Assembly: GCF_003815715.1 (NCBI RefSeq)
Contig: NZ_CP033922.1
Span: 4,388,001 to 4,452,000 of the forward strand
DNA from: Chryseobacterium sp. G0162
GTDB taxonomy: Bacteria > Bacteroidota > Bacteroidia > Flavobacteriales > Weeksellaceae
DNA: 64,000 bases
Direction: 5' to 3'
Below the pieces are notes generated by a model. It worked only from the letters and a program-made list of their open reading frames with translations, made no database searches and was not told the DNA's origin. Position 1 is the stretch's first letter, and each line of letters opens with the position of its first letter. Shown here in pieces: positions 26,612 to 35,875 of this stretch. Both the position numbers and the translations under genes were made by a program.

Positions 26612-26815
26612 GTTTTTTTACTTTATTTCAACAAAGATAGCTTTTGTATTTTGATTGTTGCCGTTAATCTGTTATATTTGGATTATTAAGATTAAAATAT
26701 ATTCAGTGGTCAATATTTGAGATAAAAATATACCACTATGGAAACCAGAACGTAATATCGGGTCTGAAACCCCATTGACGATCTTTGTTAAAAACTCGTC
26801 GGGAATATTCTTTTC

Positions 26816-26841
26816 TTTGTTGTATGTATTTATTATATTTG
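26816..26841 (+). promoter_or_regulatory. Putative dnaN promoter
   Basis: TTTG (26816-26819) and TATATTTG (26834-26841) are present, 23 bp before the ATG. The 14-bp spacer is shorter than usual, so only the -7 box is convincing. Confidence 0.5.
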
Positions 26842-26863
26842 TAGAAACTTATTTTATAAATCT

Positions 26864-27994
26864 ATGAAATTTATTATTTCAAGTGGTGAACTGCAGAAGG
26901 CGTTGCAAACTGTAAGTGGCGTAATATCAAGCTCTCAATCGAGACCGATTTTAGAAAACTATCTTTTTGAATTAGACGGAAATAATGTTACCATTACAGC
27001 ATCTGACGGCGAGACAACTCTTGTAACTTCTCTGGAAGTAAAGTCTGATGACTCAGGTAAATTTGCTGTTCCTGCTAAAATTTTTCAGGATTTTATCAAG
27101 ACATATGGAGAACAGCCTTTAACATTTGTTGTAAAGGACAATGCGGAAGGAACTGGAAGCCAGCTTGAGATTTTAGATGAAAAAGATAATTTCGCAGTAG
27201 CATTAGATAACGCTGATGACTATCCCGAATTGCCAGAATTCGACGCTTCTCAAAGCGTGGTAATGCCGGCTGGAGTATTGTCTGAAGCCTTAACCAATAC
27301 ATTATTTGCCACCAGTAACGATTCACTTCGTCCGGTCATGACAGGAGTATTATTCCAGTTTACAGAAAACGAAACCAATTTCGTTTCTACAGACTCTCAC
27401 AGGCTTGTTGTTTACAAAAGAGCAGACCTGATGAATGCTGAACCAATGGAGTTTATCATGCCTAAAAAACCTTTGAATATTTTCAAAAATATTCTGGCAA
27501 GCTCAAATGAAGATGTGAAAATCGACTTCAATGAGAATATGGCTAAATTTACTTTTGGTAAGCACATATGGATCTGTAGACTGATTGATGGTAAATATCC
27601 AAACTATACAGCGGTAATTCCTAAAGAAAACCCGAATGTATTGACCATAAACAGAAACCTTTTATTAGGAGCAATCAAGAGAGCATCCATCATGTCTAAT
27701 AAATCTACCAACCAGGTAAGATTCAAGCTTTCAGGAAATATTCTTCACCTTCATGCAGAAGATACTGAATATGCAAACAAAGCAGATATGCAGATTCCTT
27801 GTGATTACAACGGAGAAGATATCAACATTGGATTCAGCTCTAAATTTTTAACTGAAATGTTGACAATCCTTGGATCTGATGATATTACAATGAAAATGTC
27901 TCAACCTAACAGACCGGGAATCATTGAGCCACTTGATGGTCTTGAAGAAAACGAAAATATTTTAATGTTATCAATGCCGGTAATCGGGTTATAA
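26864..27994 (+). CDS. dnaN: DNA polymerase III beta subunit (sliding clamp)
   Basis: DnaN forms the ring-shaped processivity clamp of the replisome. The 376-aa chain has full length and three related domains (about 1-120, 125-245 and 248-376). Recognisable parts are SGELQKALQTVSGVISSSQ near the start, the middle-domain segment SLRPVMTGVLFQF, and TDSHRLVVYK. The C-terminus (NILMLSMPVIGL) resembles the usual PMR-type end. No dnaA or recF is nearby and no replication origin was seen around it; dnaN often lies away from the origin in Bacteroidota. It has its own terminator. Confidence 0.95.
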   Translation: MKFIISSGELQKALQTVSGVISSSQSRPILENYLFELDGNNVTITASDGETTLVTSLEVKSDDSGKFAVPAKIFQDFIKTYGEQPLTFVVKDNAEGTGSQLEILDEKDNFAVALDNADDYPELPEFDASQSVVMPAGVLSEALTNTLFATSNDSLRPVMTGVLFQFTENETNFVSTDSHRLVVYKRADLMNAEPMEFIMPKKPLNIFKNILASSNEDVKIDFNENMAKFTFGKHIWICRLIDGKYPNYTAVIPKENPNVLTINRNLLLGAIKRASIMSNKSTNQVRFKLSGNILHLHAEDTEYANKADMQIPCDYNGEDINIGFSSKFLTEMLTILGSDDITMKMSQPNRPGIIEPLDGLEENENILMLSMPVIGL

Positions 27995-28014
27995 GATTAA
28001 AATAACAAATATTA

Positions 28015-28043
28015 AAAGCTGGAGTGATCCGGCTTTTTTTGTT
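28015..28043 (+). terminator. Terminator of dnaN
   Basis: AAAGCTGGA and TCCGGCTTT pair over 9 bp (one G-T pair) around GTGA, with a T run behind. Confidence 0.85.
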
Positions 28044-28228
28044 TTCAGAACGTATTTTCAAACCTTACCCCAAGCTTAATTAAGATCAACTTGTTGATTC
28101 CATCTTTGCTCCCTGAAATCTACAGAACTATGATAAAAAACTTTGCGTTAAAAACAACCTCACAACCACACATATTATTACATTTTCAGAAAAAATAACG
28201 TTATTTGTGTAGGATTACAACTCTCATT

Positions 28229-29059
28229 ATGGATGTGACAATACAATCTTACTCTTCTTCGGATTTTCTTTCAGAATTTACTACTGAAAATTATACTGTG
28301 ATGATATGGAACGGAGAAGGGATATTTTCTGTGGATGAAATCAATTACCCTTATAATGGTTATCATATTCTGTTTCTTTCCCCTTATCAAAAGTTGAAAC
28401 TGATTTCGAATACCGATGAGAACATTCAAATGCTGTTTTTTCATGGTGATTTTTACTGCATAGAATATCATAAAGAAGAAGTGGCATGTAATGGACTTCT
28501 TTTCAATAATATCTATTTGAATCCCAGTATAGAACTTTCAAAAGAGAATTATGAATATATCTTAGAGCTTTTTAACCATATTAAAAAAGAAGAATCTGAG
28601 AAACACCAATTTTCACAATCCATTATTAAAACTTATATCCAGTTGATTCTTGCTATTGGCAGTAAACAAAAAAGCGGGATTGAAAATAGCTCAGTAATCA
28701 ACGAAAAGTTACCCAATAAGTATGCTGCAGAATTTCAGAAATTGCTCGAAGGTAACTTTAAAAATGAAAAAGAGCTTTCATTTTATAGTGATAAACTCAA
28801 CATTACGAATAATACTTTAAGTAAGGTTGTCAAAAAAGAATTTGGAAAGACCCCTAGTCAGCTGATGAATGAGAGAGTTATTCTTGAATCTAAAAAGCTT
28901 CTTCATTTAACGTATCGATCCATAAAAGAGATTGCCTCAGAATTAGGATTTGATGATGAATTCTATTTCAGTAGGTATTTCAAAAAAACAGTGGGCTGTT
29001 CCCCAAAACAATACCGGGAAAAAGTGGGCATTTCTATAGTGGCAAAAATGTCCATGTAA
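28229..29059 (+). CDS. AraC-family transcriptional regulator
   Basis: The ATG at 28229 is preferred to the in-frame TTG at 28205. The 276-aa protein has an N-terminal cupin-like sensing domain (about 1-150) and a C-terminal AraC double helix-turn-helix (about 180-270): FYSDKLNITNNTLSKVVKKE cut at its first helix pair, then SIKEIASELGFDDEFYFSRY and FKKTVGCSPKQYRE. It lies 64 bp upstream of a DUF417 membrane-protein gene on the same strand. In E. coli the AraC-type RclR controls rclABC and RclC is a DUF417 protein, so this regulator may control its neighbour; inferred. Confidence 0.85.
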   Translation: MDVTIQSYSSSDFLSEFTTENYTVMIWNGEGIFSVDEINYPYNGYHILFLSPYQKLKLISNTDENIQMLFFHGDFYCIEYHKEEVACNGLLFNNIYLNPSIELSKENYEYILELFNHIKKEESEKHQFSQSIIKTYIQLILAIGSKQKSGIENSSVINEKLPNKYAAEFQKLLEGNFKNEKELSFYSDKLNITNNTLSKVVKKEFGKTPSQLMNERVILESKKLLHLTYRSIKEIASELGFDDEFYFSRYFKKTVGCSPKQYREKVGISIVAKMSM

Positions 29060-29123
29060 TATCCTGAAATATCTATGGTAGGGCCGTAGGCATGTGAATA
29101 CCTTTGTTTAAAAAGTAAATCAT

Positions 29124-29738
29124 ATGCAAAACAGTAGTTTATACAATCGATTATTAAAGTTGGATGCTTATTTCTTCAACTTTCTGAGAATATCAATATT
29201 TATTGTCATGGCCTGGATTGGTGGGCTTAAAGCCTTTCAATATGAAGCTGACGGAATAGTACCTTTTGTTGCTAATAGCCCTTTCATGAGCTTCTTCTAC
29301 AAAAGTGCAGGAAATAAAGTACAGAATGAAGATAAAAAGCTTGTTTCGGAATATACTTTATATAAAAATCCGGAAGGAAAAGTGGTAAAGAAAAATATTG
29401 ACTGGCATACACAAAACTGTACCTATACTTTTTCTTACGGATTGGGTACGATGATTGTCATCATAGGAATTGGGGTTTTACTGGGAATTTGGTTTCCTAA
29501 AATCGGAGCAGTAGGAGGAGCTTTGACGTTTTTGATGTCACTGGTTACTTTATCTTTTCTGGTGACTACTCCTGAAGTATATGTTCCTAATCTTGGAGGT
29601 GATTACCCGACCCCTCAATACGGATTTCCTTACCTCTCGGGAGCGGGGCGCTTGGTTATAAAAGACATCATTATGATGGCCGGCGGATTGGTTTTATTTT
29701 CCGATAGTTTAAAGAAAGTTTTAAAGCCATCAGCTTAA
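29124..29738 (+). CDS. DUF417 (YkgB/RclC-like) inner-membrane protein
   Basis: The 204-aa protein has four membrane helices (about 20-40, 105-127, 130-152 and 178-195). Family features are WIGGLKAFQYEADGIVPFV near helix 1, then SPFMSF, and a conserved LLGIWFPKIGAVGG turn. The C-terminal part has SFLVTTPEVYVPNLGG and the G.GRLVIKDI end typical of DUF417. E. coli RclC belongs to this family and helps survival under reactive chlorine stress. The AraC regulator directly upstream strengthens the parallel, but there is no RclA flavoprotein here, so the function remains inferred. Confidence 0.8.
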   Translation: MQNSSLYNRLLKLDAYFFNFLRISIFIVMAWIGGLKAFQYEADGIVPFVANSPFMSFFYKSAGNKVQNEDKKLVSEYTLYKNPEGKVVKKNIDWHTQNCTYTFSYGLGTMIVIIGIGVLLGIWFPKIGAVGGALTFLMSLVTLSFLVTTPEVYVPNLGGDYPTPQYGFPYLSGAGRLVIKDIIMMAGGLVLFSDSLKKVLKPSA

Positions 29739-29996
29739 GGATTTTAAATTACTTAGTAAAATTGTAAGAAGAAGCAGAGTATAGATTGATTTATTCAGTC
29801 TTCCGATGAAAAATAAATGAAAATTAATTCTCTTAAAATCGCTCTGAAATTTCTGTATTTCTCAAAAAAACACGACATTTGTACCGCGAAAAACCGACTC
29901 AATAACGGGACGGAATTTCAAATAAAAGTTTCAAAAATAGTACAGATGGAACCTCATGTTTCGTTTGACGAATTAAACAAGTAGATAGATAAGCAA

Positions 29997-32399
29997 ATGA
30001 AAATATCAAACAACTGGCTGAAAGACTTTGTAAAAACGGAATTGAAAACTGAAAGAATCGGTGAATTCCTTACAGACATAGGTCTTGAGGTTGAAGGGAT
30101 AGATAAATTCGAAAGTGTAAAAGGCAGTCTGGAAGGAATTGTTGTAGGTAAAGTGTTAACCTGCGAAAAACATCCGAATGCTGATAAACTGAAGAAGACA
30201 ACAGTAGACGTTGGAAACGGAAAAATATTGAATATTGTTTGCGGAGCTCCTAACGTAGAAGCAGGACAAACAGTTCCTGTAGCCGTTGTTGGAACAAAGA
30301 TCTATGATAAGACCGGAAACTTTTTTGAAATTAAAGAAGCAAAAATCAGAGGTGAGGTTTCTCAAGGGATGATCTGTGCAGAAGATGAACTTGGCTTAAG
30401 CGAAGATCACGGAGGAATCATGGTTTTGGATGAAACCAAATATGAAGTAGGTAAAAACTTTGCAGACTATTTTGAATTAACGAATGATGAGGTTCTTGAA
30501 ATTGGATTAACACCCAACAGAACAGATGCCATGTCTCACTATGGTGTTGCAAGAGATCTTCATGCGTTTCTTTCTACAAACCAGCAGAAGTCTCAATTTA
30601 ATAAAGTAGCTTCCGAAGTTTTAAATAACGAGGGAACTCACGATTTCAAGTTAGAAATTGAAGATGCAGAACTTTGTCCAAGATATATCGGTGCGGTGAT
30701 TGAAGATGTAAAAGTTGCAGAATCTCCCAACTGGTTAAAAGACAGGTTAAAGGCAATCGGACTAAGCCCAATCAATAATATTGTAGATATTACCAACTAT
30801 ATTCTTCACGGGTACGGACAGCCGCTTCACGCATTTGATGCAGATAAAATTGCAGACAAAAAAGTGAAAGTAGGAGTGGTAAAACCGGGAACAAAATTCA
30901 CTACCCTTGATGGAGTAGAAAGAACACTGAACGGTACTGAGATCATGATTAAAGATGGCCAGGATACTCCAATGTGTATTGCCGGGGTTTTTGGTGGTGA
31001 AAATTCAGGTGTATCTGAAACTACAAAAACAGTTTTCCTTGAAAGTGCTTACTTCAATCCAATTGCGGTAAGAAAAGGAGCAAAACTTCACAGTTTAAAT
31101 ACTGATGCTTCTTTCAGATTTGAAAGAGGGGTAGATCCAAATCTTACAAGAACAGCTATTACGCACGCTATCAAAATGATTCAGGAAATTGCTGAAGGTA
31201 AATTGGTAGGGGAGCTTTTAGAAGAATATCCTAAGAAAATAGAAGATAACTATGTGATCATAAGATTCTCTAAGATTGAACAGATTTTAGGAACAAAAAT
31301 TCACAGAGAGAAAGTAAAAGAGATCCTGAAGGCATTGGAAATCCAGGTTTTAAATGAAATTCCTAACGGCTTTGAAATCTCTGTTCCTGCTTACAGAGCA
31401 GACGTAACAAGGGAGATCGACGTTATTGAAGAGATTTTAAGAATCTATGGATATAATAAAATTGATGCTCCTCAGAAGATTTCATTTACACCGGTTAAGC
31501 TAAGTGCAAACGATCAGGATGAATTGGAAAACAGCTGGGCAAGATCTTTACAAAGTCTTGGTTTCAATGAGGTAATGAACAACTCATTAACTTCAGTAAA
31601 AGACGAAACGGATGCTGTAAAACTATTAAACCCTCTAAGTGGTGATCTTGCATTCATGAGAAAATCTTTATTAGAAGGGCTTCTTCAGAATACGGTTTAT
31701 AATATCAACCGAAAGAATGCAGACATCAAGTTCTTCGAATTAGGAAAAATCTACCACAAAAGAGAGAAATACGAAGAAAGAAAGCAATTAGCCATTATTG
31801 TTTCGGGAAGAGATGTAGCTGAAAACTGGTTACAGCCTAAATCTGCAGTAAGCTTCTACAACCTTAAAGCATATGTAAACGTTTTATTGGAAAGATTAGG
31901 AGTAAACTATAAAGAAGTTGCTTTATCTGATGATAGATTTTCTGATGCATTAGCTTATGAAGCAGAAGGTAAAGTCTTGGTAAGAATCGGAAAAGTAACT
32001 CCGGCATTGTTGAAGGATTTTGATATTGATCAGGATTGCTTCTATGCTGAAATTGAACTTGAATGGGCTCAGGAATTACGTTCTAAAAACGAATTGAAAT
32101 TTAAAGATATTCCGAAATTCAACAAGATCAGAAGAGACTTGGCGTTATTGATTGATAAGAATGTTAATTATCAGGAGCTATACCAGACCGCGAAGAAAAA
32201 CAAATCCCCATTCATTAAAGGGATTAACTTATTCGACGTATATGAAGGGAAAAACCTTCCTGAAGGTAAGAAGTCTTACGCCATGAGCTTTGAGCTGTTG
32301 AATGAAGAAAAAACACTGGAAGACAAGGAAATCACTGAAGTAATGGATTCTCTAATTAAATCTTTCCAGAAAGAATTCAATGCAGAATTGAGATCTTAA
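29997..32399 (+). CDS. pheT: Phenylalanine-tRNA ligase beta subunit
   Basis: PheT pairs with PheS to charge tRNA-Phe. The 800-aa chain has the normal domain order: an N-terminal start ISNNWLKDFV, a tRNA-binding EMAP/OB domain (about 39-153, KVLTCEKHPNADKLKKT), B3/B4 editing domain (about 210-390, with GYGQPLHAFDADKI), B5 (about 405-475), the core, and a C-terminal anticodon-binding FDX-ACB domain (about 705-799, FPKFNKIRRDLALLID variant as DIPKFNKIRRDLALL). pheS is not in the window; separate pheS and pheT genes are usual in Bacteroidota. A 257-bp gap precedes it and a strong terminator follows. Confidence 0.95.
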   Translation: MKISNNWLKDFVKTELKTERIGEFLTDIGLEVEGIDKFESVKGSLEGIVVGKVLTCEKHPNADKLKKTTVDVGNGKILNIVCGAPNVEAGQTVPVAVVGTKIYDKTGNFFEIKEAKIRGEVSQGMICAEDELGLSEDHGGIMVLDETKYEVGKNFADYFELTNDEVLEIGLTPNRTDAMSHYGVARDLHAFLSTNQQKSQFNKVASEVLNNEGTHDFKLEIEDAELCPRYIGAVIEDVKVAESPNWLKDRLKAIGLSPINNIVDITNYILHGYGQPLHAFDADKIADKKVKVGVVKPGTKFTTLDGVERTLNGTEIMIKDGQDTPMCIAGVFGGENSGVSETTKTVFLESAYFNPIAVRKGAKLHSLNTDASFRFERGVDPNLTRTAITHAIKMIQEIAEGKLVGELLEEYPKKIEDNYVIIRFSKIEQILGTKIHREKVKEILKALEIQVLNEIPNGFEISVPAYRADVTREIDVIEEILRIYGYNKIDAPQKISFTPVKLSANDQDELENSWARSLQSLGFNEVMNNSLTSVKDETDAVKLLNPLSGDLAFMRKSLLEGLLQNTVYNINRKNADIKFFELGKIYHKREKYEERKQLAIIVSGRDVAENWLQPKSAVSFYNLKAYVNVLLERLGVNYKEVALSDDRFSDALAYEAEGKVLVRIGKVTPALLKDFDIDQDCFYAEIELEWAQELRSKNELKFKDIPKFNKIRRDLALLIDKNVNYQELYQTAKKNKSPFIKGINLFDVYEGKNLPEGKKSYAMSFELLNEEKTLEDKEITEVMDSLIKSFQKEFNAELRS

Positions 32400-32424
32400 T
32401 TTATAAGATTACAGAAATATATTG

Positions 32425-32454
32425 AAACGGGCTTTTTAAAGTCCGTTTTTTTTT
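32425..32454 (+). terminator. Terminator of pheT
   Basis: AAACGGGCTTT and AAAGTCCGTTT pair over 11 bp (one G-T pair) and are followed by a long T run. Confidence 0.9.
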
Positions 32455-32602
32455 GTTTTTAAATTATTCTAGGGATTAAATAGATTATGAAATAATATTC
32501 TATGTGTCTATGTGGTTTAAAAAAAATAACATAGACATATAGGCTTTAGGGGTATATATTATTTTAGTTGTGCATTCGTGGCAAATCATGAAAGCATATG
32601 TC

Positions 32603-32646
32603 AGCAGCATACAATTTTTTCGCAGATAAAATCCTGGTGCTTTAAA
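32603..32646 (+). repeat. Interspersed repeat, copy 1 (GCAGATAAAATCC family)
   Basis: AGCAGCATACAATTTT, TCGCAGATAAAATCC and GTGCTTTAAA match 53115-53158 with only a few differences. Both copies are in long intergenic gaps and neither is coding. Confidence 0.7.
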
Positions 32647-32811
32647 GAACATTAGAATTGTTCATCACCTTGCGCCTGAGTATTTTCCAATCTATCAAAT
32701 AAACATTCCAACGTTGAGATGGCTTCTCTTTGCTCCATGATGAAGTAAAAAATATCAACTGTTAAAGAATAATAAAATTGATAGTGGTCCGTTTAAATAA
32801 GATAAAATCCG

Positions 32812-32819
32812 TAAATTTG
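32812..32819 (+). promoter_or_regulatory. Putative -7 box of the META lipoprotein gene
   Basis: TAAATTTG fits TAnnTTTG and lies 21 bp before the ATG. No good TTTG box is seen upstream. Confidence 0.45.
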
Positions 32820-32840
32820 GGTTAATTCAAAAAGTAAAAA

Positions 32841-33251
32841 ATGAAAAATCTTTTTTTAAGTATATGTACAGCAGCAGTATTGGTATCGTGTGGAACCATG
32901 ACAAGTCCATCTGCTTCTAAAGTAGGAAAAGCTCAGCCGGCTCTTGCCAATACAAAATGGACACTAGCCGATAACGTAAAAGGCAAAATTCCAACATTAA
33001 ATATTGAAGGAGAAAAGATCAACGGAAATGCAGGTTGTAACAACTATTTTGGAACGGCTACAATAGATCCTTCTACAGGAGGTTTTTCAGCAGGACAAAT
33101 GGGGTCTACCAAAATGATGTGTAACAATATCGGAGTAGAGCAGAACTTTATGGATATGATGAGTAAAGCTAACAAATATGTAATTTCAGGAAATGTACTG
33201 GAGCTTTATAAAGACAATCTTTTATTATTGAAATTCAATAAATCAGAATAA
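32841..33251 (+). CDS. META-domain (HslJ-like) lipoprotein
   Basis: The 136-aa protein starts with a lipoprotein signal peptide whose lipobox LVSC places the lipid-bearing cysteine at residue 17. The rest is a META domain: LANTKWTLAD, NGNAGCNNYFGTATID, STKMMCN and a LELYKDNLLLLKF end. META proteins such as HslJ are envelope proteins linked to stress tolerance; the exact role is unknown. Two cysteines in the GCNNYF and MMCN blocks could form a disulfide. It has its own -7 box and terminator, so it is probably a single-gene unit. Confidence 0.85.
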   Translation: MKNLFLSICTAAVLVSCGTMTSPSASKVGKAQPALANTKWTLADNVKGKIPTLNIEGEKINGNAGCNNYFGTATIDPSTGGFSAGQMGSTKMMCNNIGVEQNFMDMMSKANKYVISGNVLELYKDNLLLLKFNKSE

Positions 33252-33256
33252 AAAAT

Positions 33257-33285
33257 AAAAGGAACTCAATTTGAGTTCCTTTTTT
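33257..33285. terminator. Terminator between convergent genes
   Basis: AAAAGGAACTCAA and TTGAGTTCCTTTT form a long near-perfect stem flanked by A and T runs, so it could work in both directions for the META gene and the minus-strand gene that ends at 33301. Confidence 0.85.
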
Positions 33286-33300
33286 ATGATTTAGATGTTA

Positions 33301-33540
33301 TTAATCTTCCTCTTCTTCGTCGTACTTAGCCAACTCTTCATCGCACCATTTGAATGCTGATTCTACCACTTTCGTAGCTTCGTCTGCCATAGTTTCTTCA
33401 TCGTCTCCTTCAAGATCATCTAACCACTCAACTTCCTCTTCCTCAACATTTAGGATAAATCTTGGATATTCTGTGTGGACTACGAATAGATCTTCTGGAA
33501 ATTCCGAATTATCTGCTAATAAAAACTTTGGTAATTTCAT
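33301..33540 (-). CDS. Small highly acidic protein of unknown function
   Basis: The 79-aa protein begins MKLPKFLLADNSEFPEDLFVV and has a Asp/Glu-rich second half (EEEEVEWLDDLEGDDEE, and DEEEED at the end). It has no signal peptide and no membrane helix. I do not recognise a named family. A TAnnTTTG box (TATCTTTG on the minus strand, 33563-33570) 22 bp upstream and a terminator downstream support it as a real single-gene unit. The fold PRFILNVEEEEVEW suggests a short beta hairpin; function unknown. Confidence 0.75.
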   Translation of the reverse strand: MKLPKFLLADNSEFPEDLFVVHTEYPRFILNVEEEEVEWLDDLEGDDEETMADEATKVVESAFKWCDEELAKYDEEEED

Positions 33541-33562
33541 TTTTTTAATGTTTTAACTTTCT

Positions 33563-33570
33563 CAAAGATA
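33563..33570 (-). promoter_or_regulatory. Putative -7 box of the acidic protein gene
   Basis: On the minus strand this reads TATCTTTG, a match to TAnnTTTG, 22 bp before the ATG. Confidence 0.45.
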
Positions 33571-33576
33571 ATAAAA

Positions 33577-34896
33577 TTATTGATATTTATTCTTGTCGAT
33601 CTTAACTTTTTGTAAAACTTTATAACGCGTTAATGTTGTTTTTTTTAGAGTATCCTGAGGCTTGAAGGTTACCGTTAACTGAGGGTTTACAGTGCTGATG
33701 AGCTCAGCTAATTGCACTTTCTCCAAATCTTTTTCCTCAATAATAAAAAACTTCAGCGGAACTTTATCTAAATTTTCCGACTTTAAAAATCCTGTAATCG
33801 CTTTTCTGTTTTCAAGATAATTCCCTTTTGAAAGCCAAGTGAACAGCATTCCGGACATCAAACTCAAAATACCAATGACATACACTTTAGTATTGAAGAT
33901 TTCAAACAGTTTTTTAAAATAAACCAACCAGAGCGGAAAGCTAAAGGGAGCTAGTAATCTATAATCCATAGGGTTTATGGAATAGAAATACTGTATAAAA
34001 TAAGAACAGACAATTCCTAAAATTCCTATGAAAACACAAAAGAACTCAGGATCTGAAAGCTTTTGCTTAATAAAAAGGAATGCCATGAAAAGAAGATTTA
34101 GTACACCAATTCCGTAAATTCCATAATTGATAATACCACCAGCAGGATTGGCCATGTGAATAAACGGGTTAAAAGTAGTACTCAATCCCTGGAATAATTC
34201 TACCAATAATTCAGGAGTCGTGTGAAGTCCTATTTCCAAAAAGTCCTGTACATAGTCTTTATTAAAATAATCAATGAATAAAAACTTATACAATACAATG
34301 AAAATCATTCCTATAGCTGCCGAAATGATGAAGGAAGGTCCATACTTTCTTTTCCAGAAAATAAGTCCATACAAGCCTGTTCCACCAATGATAAAGAGTG
34401 CACTATATCTTATATTATACAGTATAATCAAAGATAGGGAAAGGTAAAAAACCGATTTCCAGCCTTCTATTTTTCTATCAATAATAAGAGTTGACGTATA
34501 CAGAAAAAGGAATATAAAAGGTAAAATAAGTGCTTCACTCATTGTAAAAGCAAAAATGGAAAGAATGCTGAATAAGCTGCATACCACAATTGACTCCCTG
34601 AAATAGAATTTCTTTTGCCAAGCGAATAAAATAATAAACAGACAGCCGAGAATGCCGATTAGTTTACTGCTCCAGAACTCATCCAATCCAAAGTAGGTAA
34701 AGAATTTTATGGCTGAAGGATAGCCCAGAGGAGTCGTTGTATTATCAATCACAGGCAGTCCGTGAGCAAATCTCATATAGCGGATAGAATCCGGATTTAC
34801 TCTTCCTTTTTCATTGAGTAAAAAACGAAAAATGGTCATCACTATAGTAGTGATGACCAATAATATTTGAATATTTTTCTCTTTAATTTTCATCAA
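33577..34896 (-). CDS. Polytopic membrane protein, GT-C glycosyltransferase-like
   Basis: The 439-aa protein has about ten membrane helices and a soluble C-terminal part (about 350-439). After helix 1 an outward loop reads RVNPDSIRYMRFAHG and TTPLGYPSAIKFF; an acidic residue in this loop followed by GYP is typical of ArnT/PMT-like GT-C enzymes, which use polyprenyl-linked sugars. No closer family is recognised. A double ATG (34894 and 34891 on the minus strand) leaves the start uncertain by one residue. Its neighbours do not point to a pathway. It could also be a non-enzymatic membrane protein of the same fold. Confidence 0.6.
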   Translation of the reverse strand: MMKIKEKNIQILLVITTIVMTIFRFLLNEKGRVNPDSIRYMRFAHGLPVIDNTTTPLGYPSAIKFFTYFGLDEFWSSKLIGILGCLFIILFAWQKKFYFRESIVVCSLFSILSIFAFTMSEALILPFIFLFLYTSTLIIDRKIEGWKSVFYLSLSLIILYNIRYSALFIIGGTGLYGLIFWKRKYGPSFIISAAIGMIFIVLYKFLFIDYFNKDYVQDFLEIGLHTTPELLVELFQGLSTTFNPFIHMANPAGGIINYGIYGIGVLNLLFMAFLFIKQKLSDPEFFCVFIGILGIVCSYFIQYFYSINPMDYRLLAPFSFPLWLVYFKKLFEIFNTKVYVIGILSLMSGMLFTWLSKGNYLENRKAITGFLKSENLDKVPLKFFIIEEKDLEKVQLAELISTVNPQLTVTFKPQDTLKKTTLTRYKVLQKVKIDKNKYQ

Positions 34897-34974
34897 AGCT
34901 GTAGTTATTTAGTATAAGTAGAGGTTGAGAACCCAAATTTATAACTTATAACGCACAACTCATAATTTGAATAA

Positions 34975-35868
34975 TTATTTTAAAAACATTTTTGAAACTT
35001 TTTCAGCTTTTTTACTTTCAGAGTAATCATAGAAACCTTCTCCTGATTTTACTCCAAGTTTTCCTGCTGTTACCATGTTTACCAATAATGGGTTCGGAGC
35101 ATATTTAGGATTTTTGAATCCGTCATACATTACGTTTAGAATCGCAAGACATACATCAAGACCAATAAAATCTGCCAATTGAAGTGGTCCCATTGGGTGA
35201 GCCATTCCTAATTTCATTACCGTGTCAATTTCTTCTACACCAGCTACACCGTTATATAGTGTTTCAATAGATTCATTAATCATTGGCATTAAGATTCTGT
35301 TGGCTACGAAACCCGGATAATCATTCACTTCTACAGGAACCTTCCCTAATGATTTGCTCATATCATAAATAGCATCGAAAGTTTCTTTAGAAGTAGAATA
35401 TCCTTTGATGATTTCAACCAGCTTCATGATAGGAACCGGATTCATAAAGTGCATTCCGATTACTTTATCTGCTCTTTTTGTAGCAGCAGCAATTTTCGTG
35501 ATAGAAATAGAAGATGTATTGGTCGCAAGGATACAACCTGCAGGAGCCAATTCATCCATCTGACCAAAGATCTTTAATTTAAGATCAAGGTTTTCAGTAG
35601 CAGCTTCTACAATAAGGTCAGCAGCTCCCACAGCATCATTAAGAGCGGTGAAAGTAGTGATGTTTCCCAACGTTTCAGCTTTTTGCTCTTCGGTAAGGTT
35701 TCCCTTTGCAATGATTCTGTCAAGGTTCGTAGTAATGGTTTTCAATCCTCTGTCTAAAGCTTCCTGAGATACATCTACAAGATTTACTTTAAAACCGCTT
35801 TGTGCGAAAGTATGTGCAATACCATTTCCCATGGTTCCTGCTCCGATAACTACAATGTTTTTGATCAT
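34975..35868 (-). CDS. 3-hydroxyacyl-CoA (3-hydroxybutyryl-CoA) dehydrogenase
   Basis: The 297-aa chain has the short single-function form. The NAD-binding motif is VIGAGTMGNGIAH (7-19), Ser120 is in ATNTSS, and the catalytic His140 is in GMHFMNPVP; Glu152 follows in LVEII, and the C-terminal helical domain has GFVANRILMP and GMAHPMGPLQLADFIG. It interconverts 3-hydroxyacyl-CoA and 3-ketoacyl-CoA, in butyrate-type or phenylacetate-type degradation. The usual partners (thiolase, enoyl-CoA hydratase) are not beside it. The secreted-protein gene upstream ends only 7 bp before its ATG, so the two are likely co-transcribed. Confidence 0.92.
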   Translation of the reverse strand: MIKNIVVIGAGTMGNGIAHTFAQSGFKVNLVDVSQEALDRGLKTITTNLDRIIAKGNLTEEQKAETLGNITTFTALNDAVGAADLIVEAATENLDLKLKIFGQMDELAPAGCILATNTSSISITKIAAATKRADKVIGMHFMNPVPIMKLVEIIKGYSTSKETFDAIYDMSKSLGKVPVEVNDYPGFVANRILMPMINESIETLYNGVAGVEEIDTVMKLGMAHPMGPLQLADFIGLDVCLAILNVMYDGFKNPKYAPNPLLVNMVTAGKLGVKSGEGFYDYSESKKAEKVSKMFLK

Positions 35869-35875
35869 TTTTCCT

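Larger units (their letters stand above)
32455..32840. other. Intergenic region pheT to META lipoprotein
   Basis: It contains a repeat shared with 53 kb (32603-32646), a 28-codon minus-strand frame (32652-32738, MEQREAISTLECLFD...) that may be the remnant of a gene, and a -7 box TAAATTTG at 32812-32819. Nothing else is supported. Confidence 0.5.
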
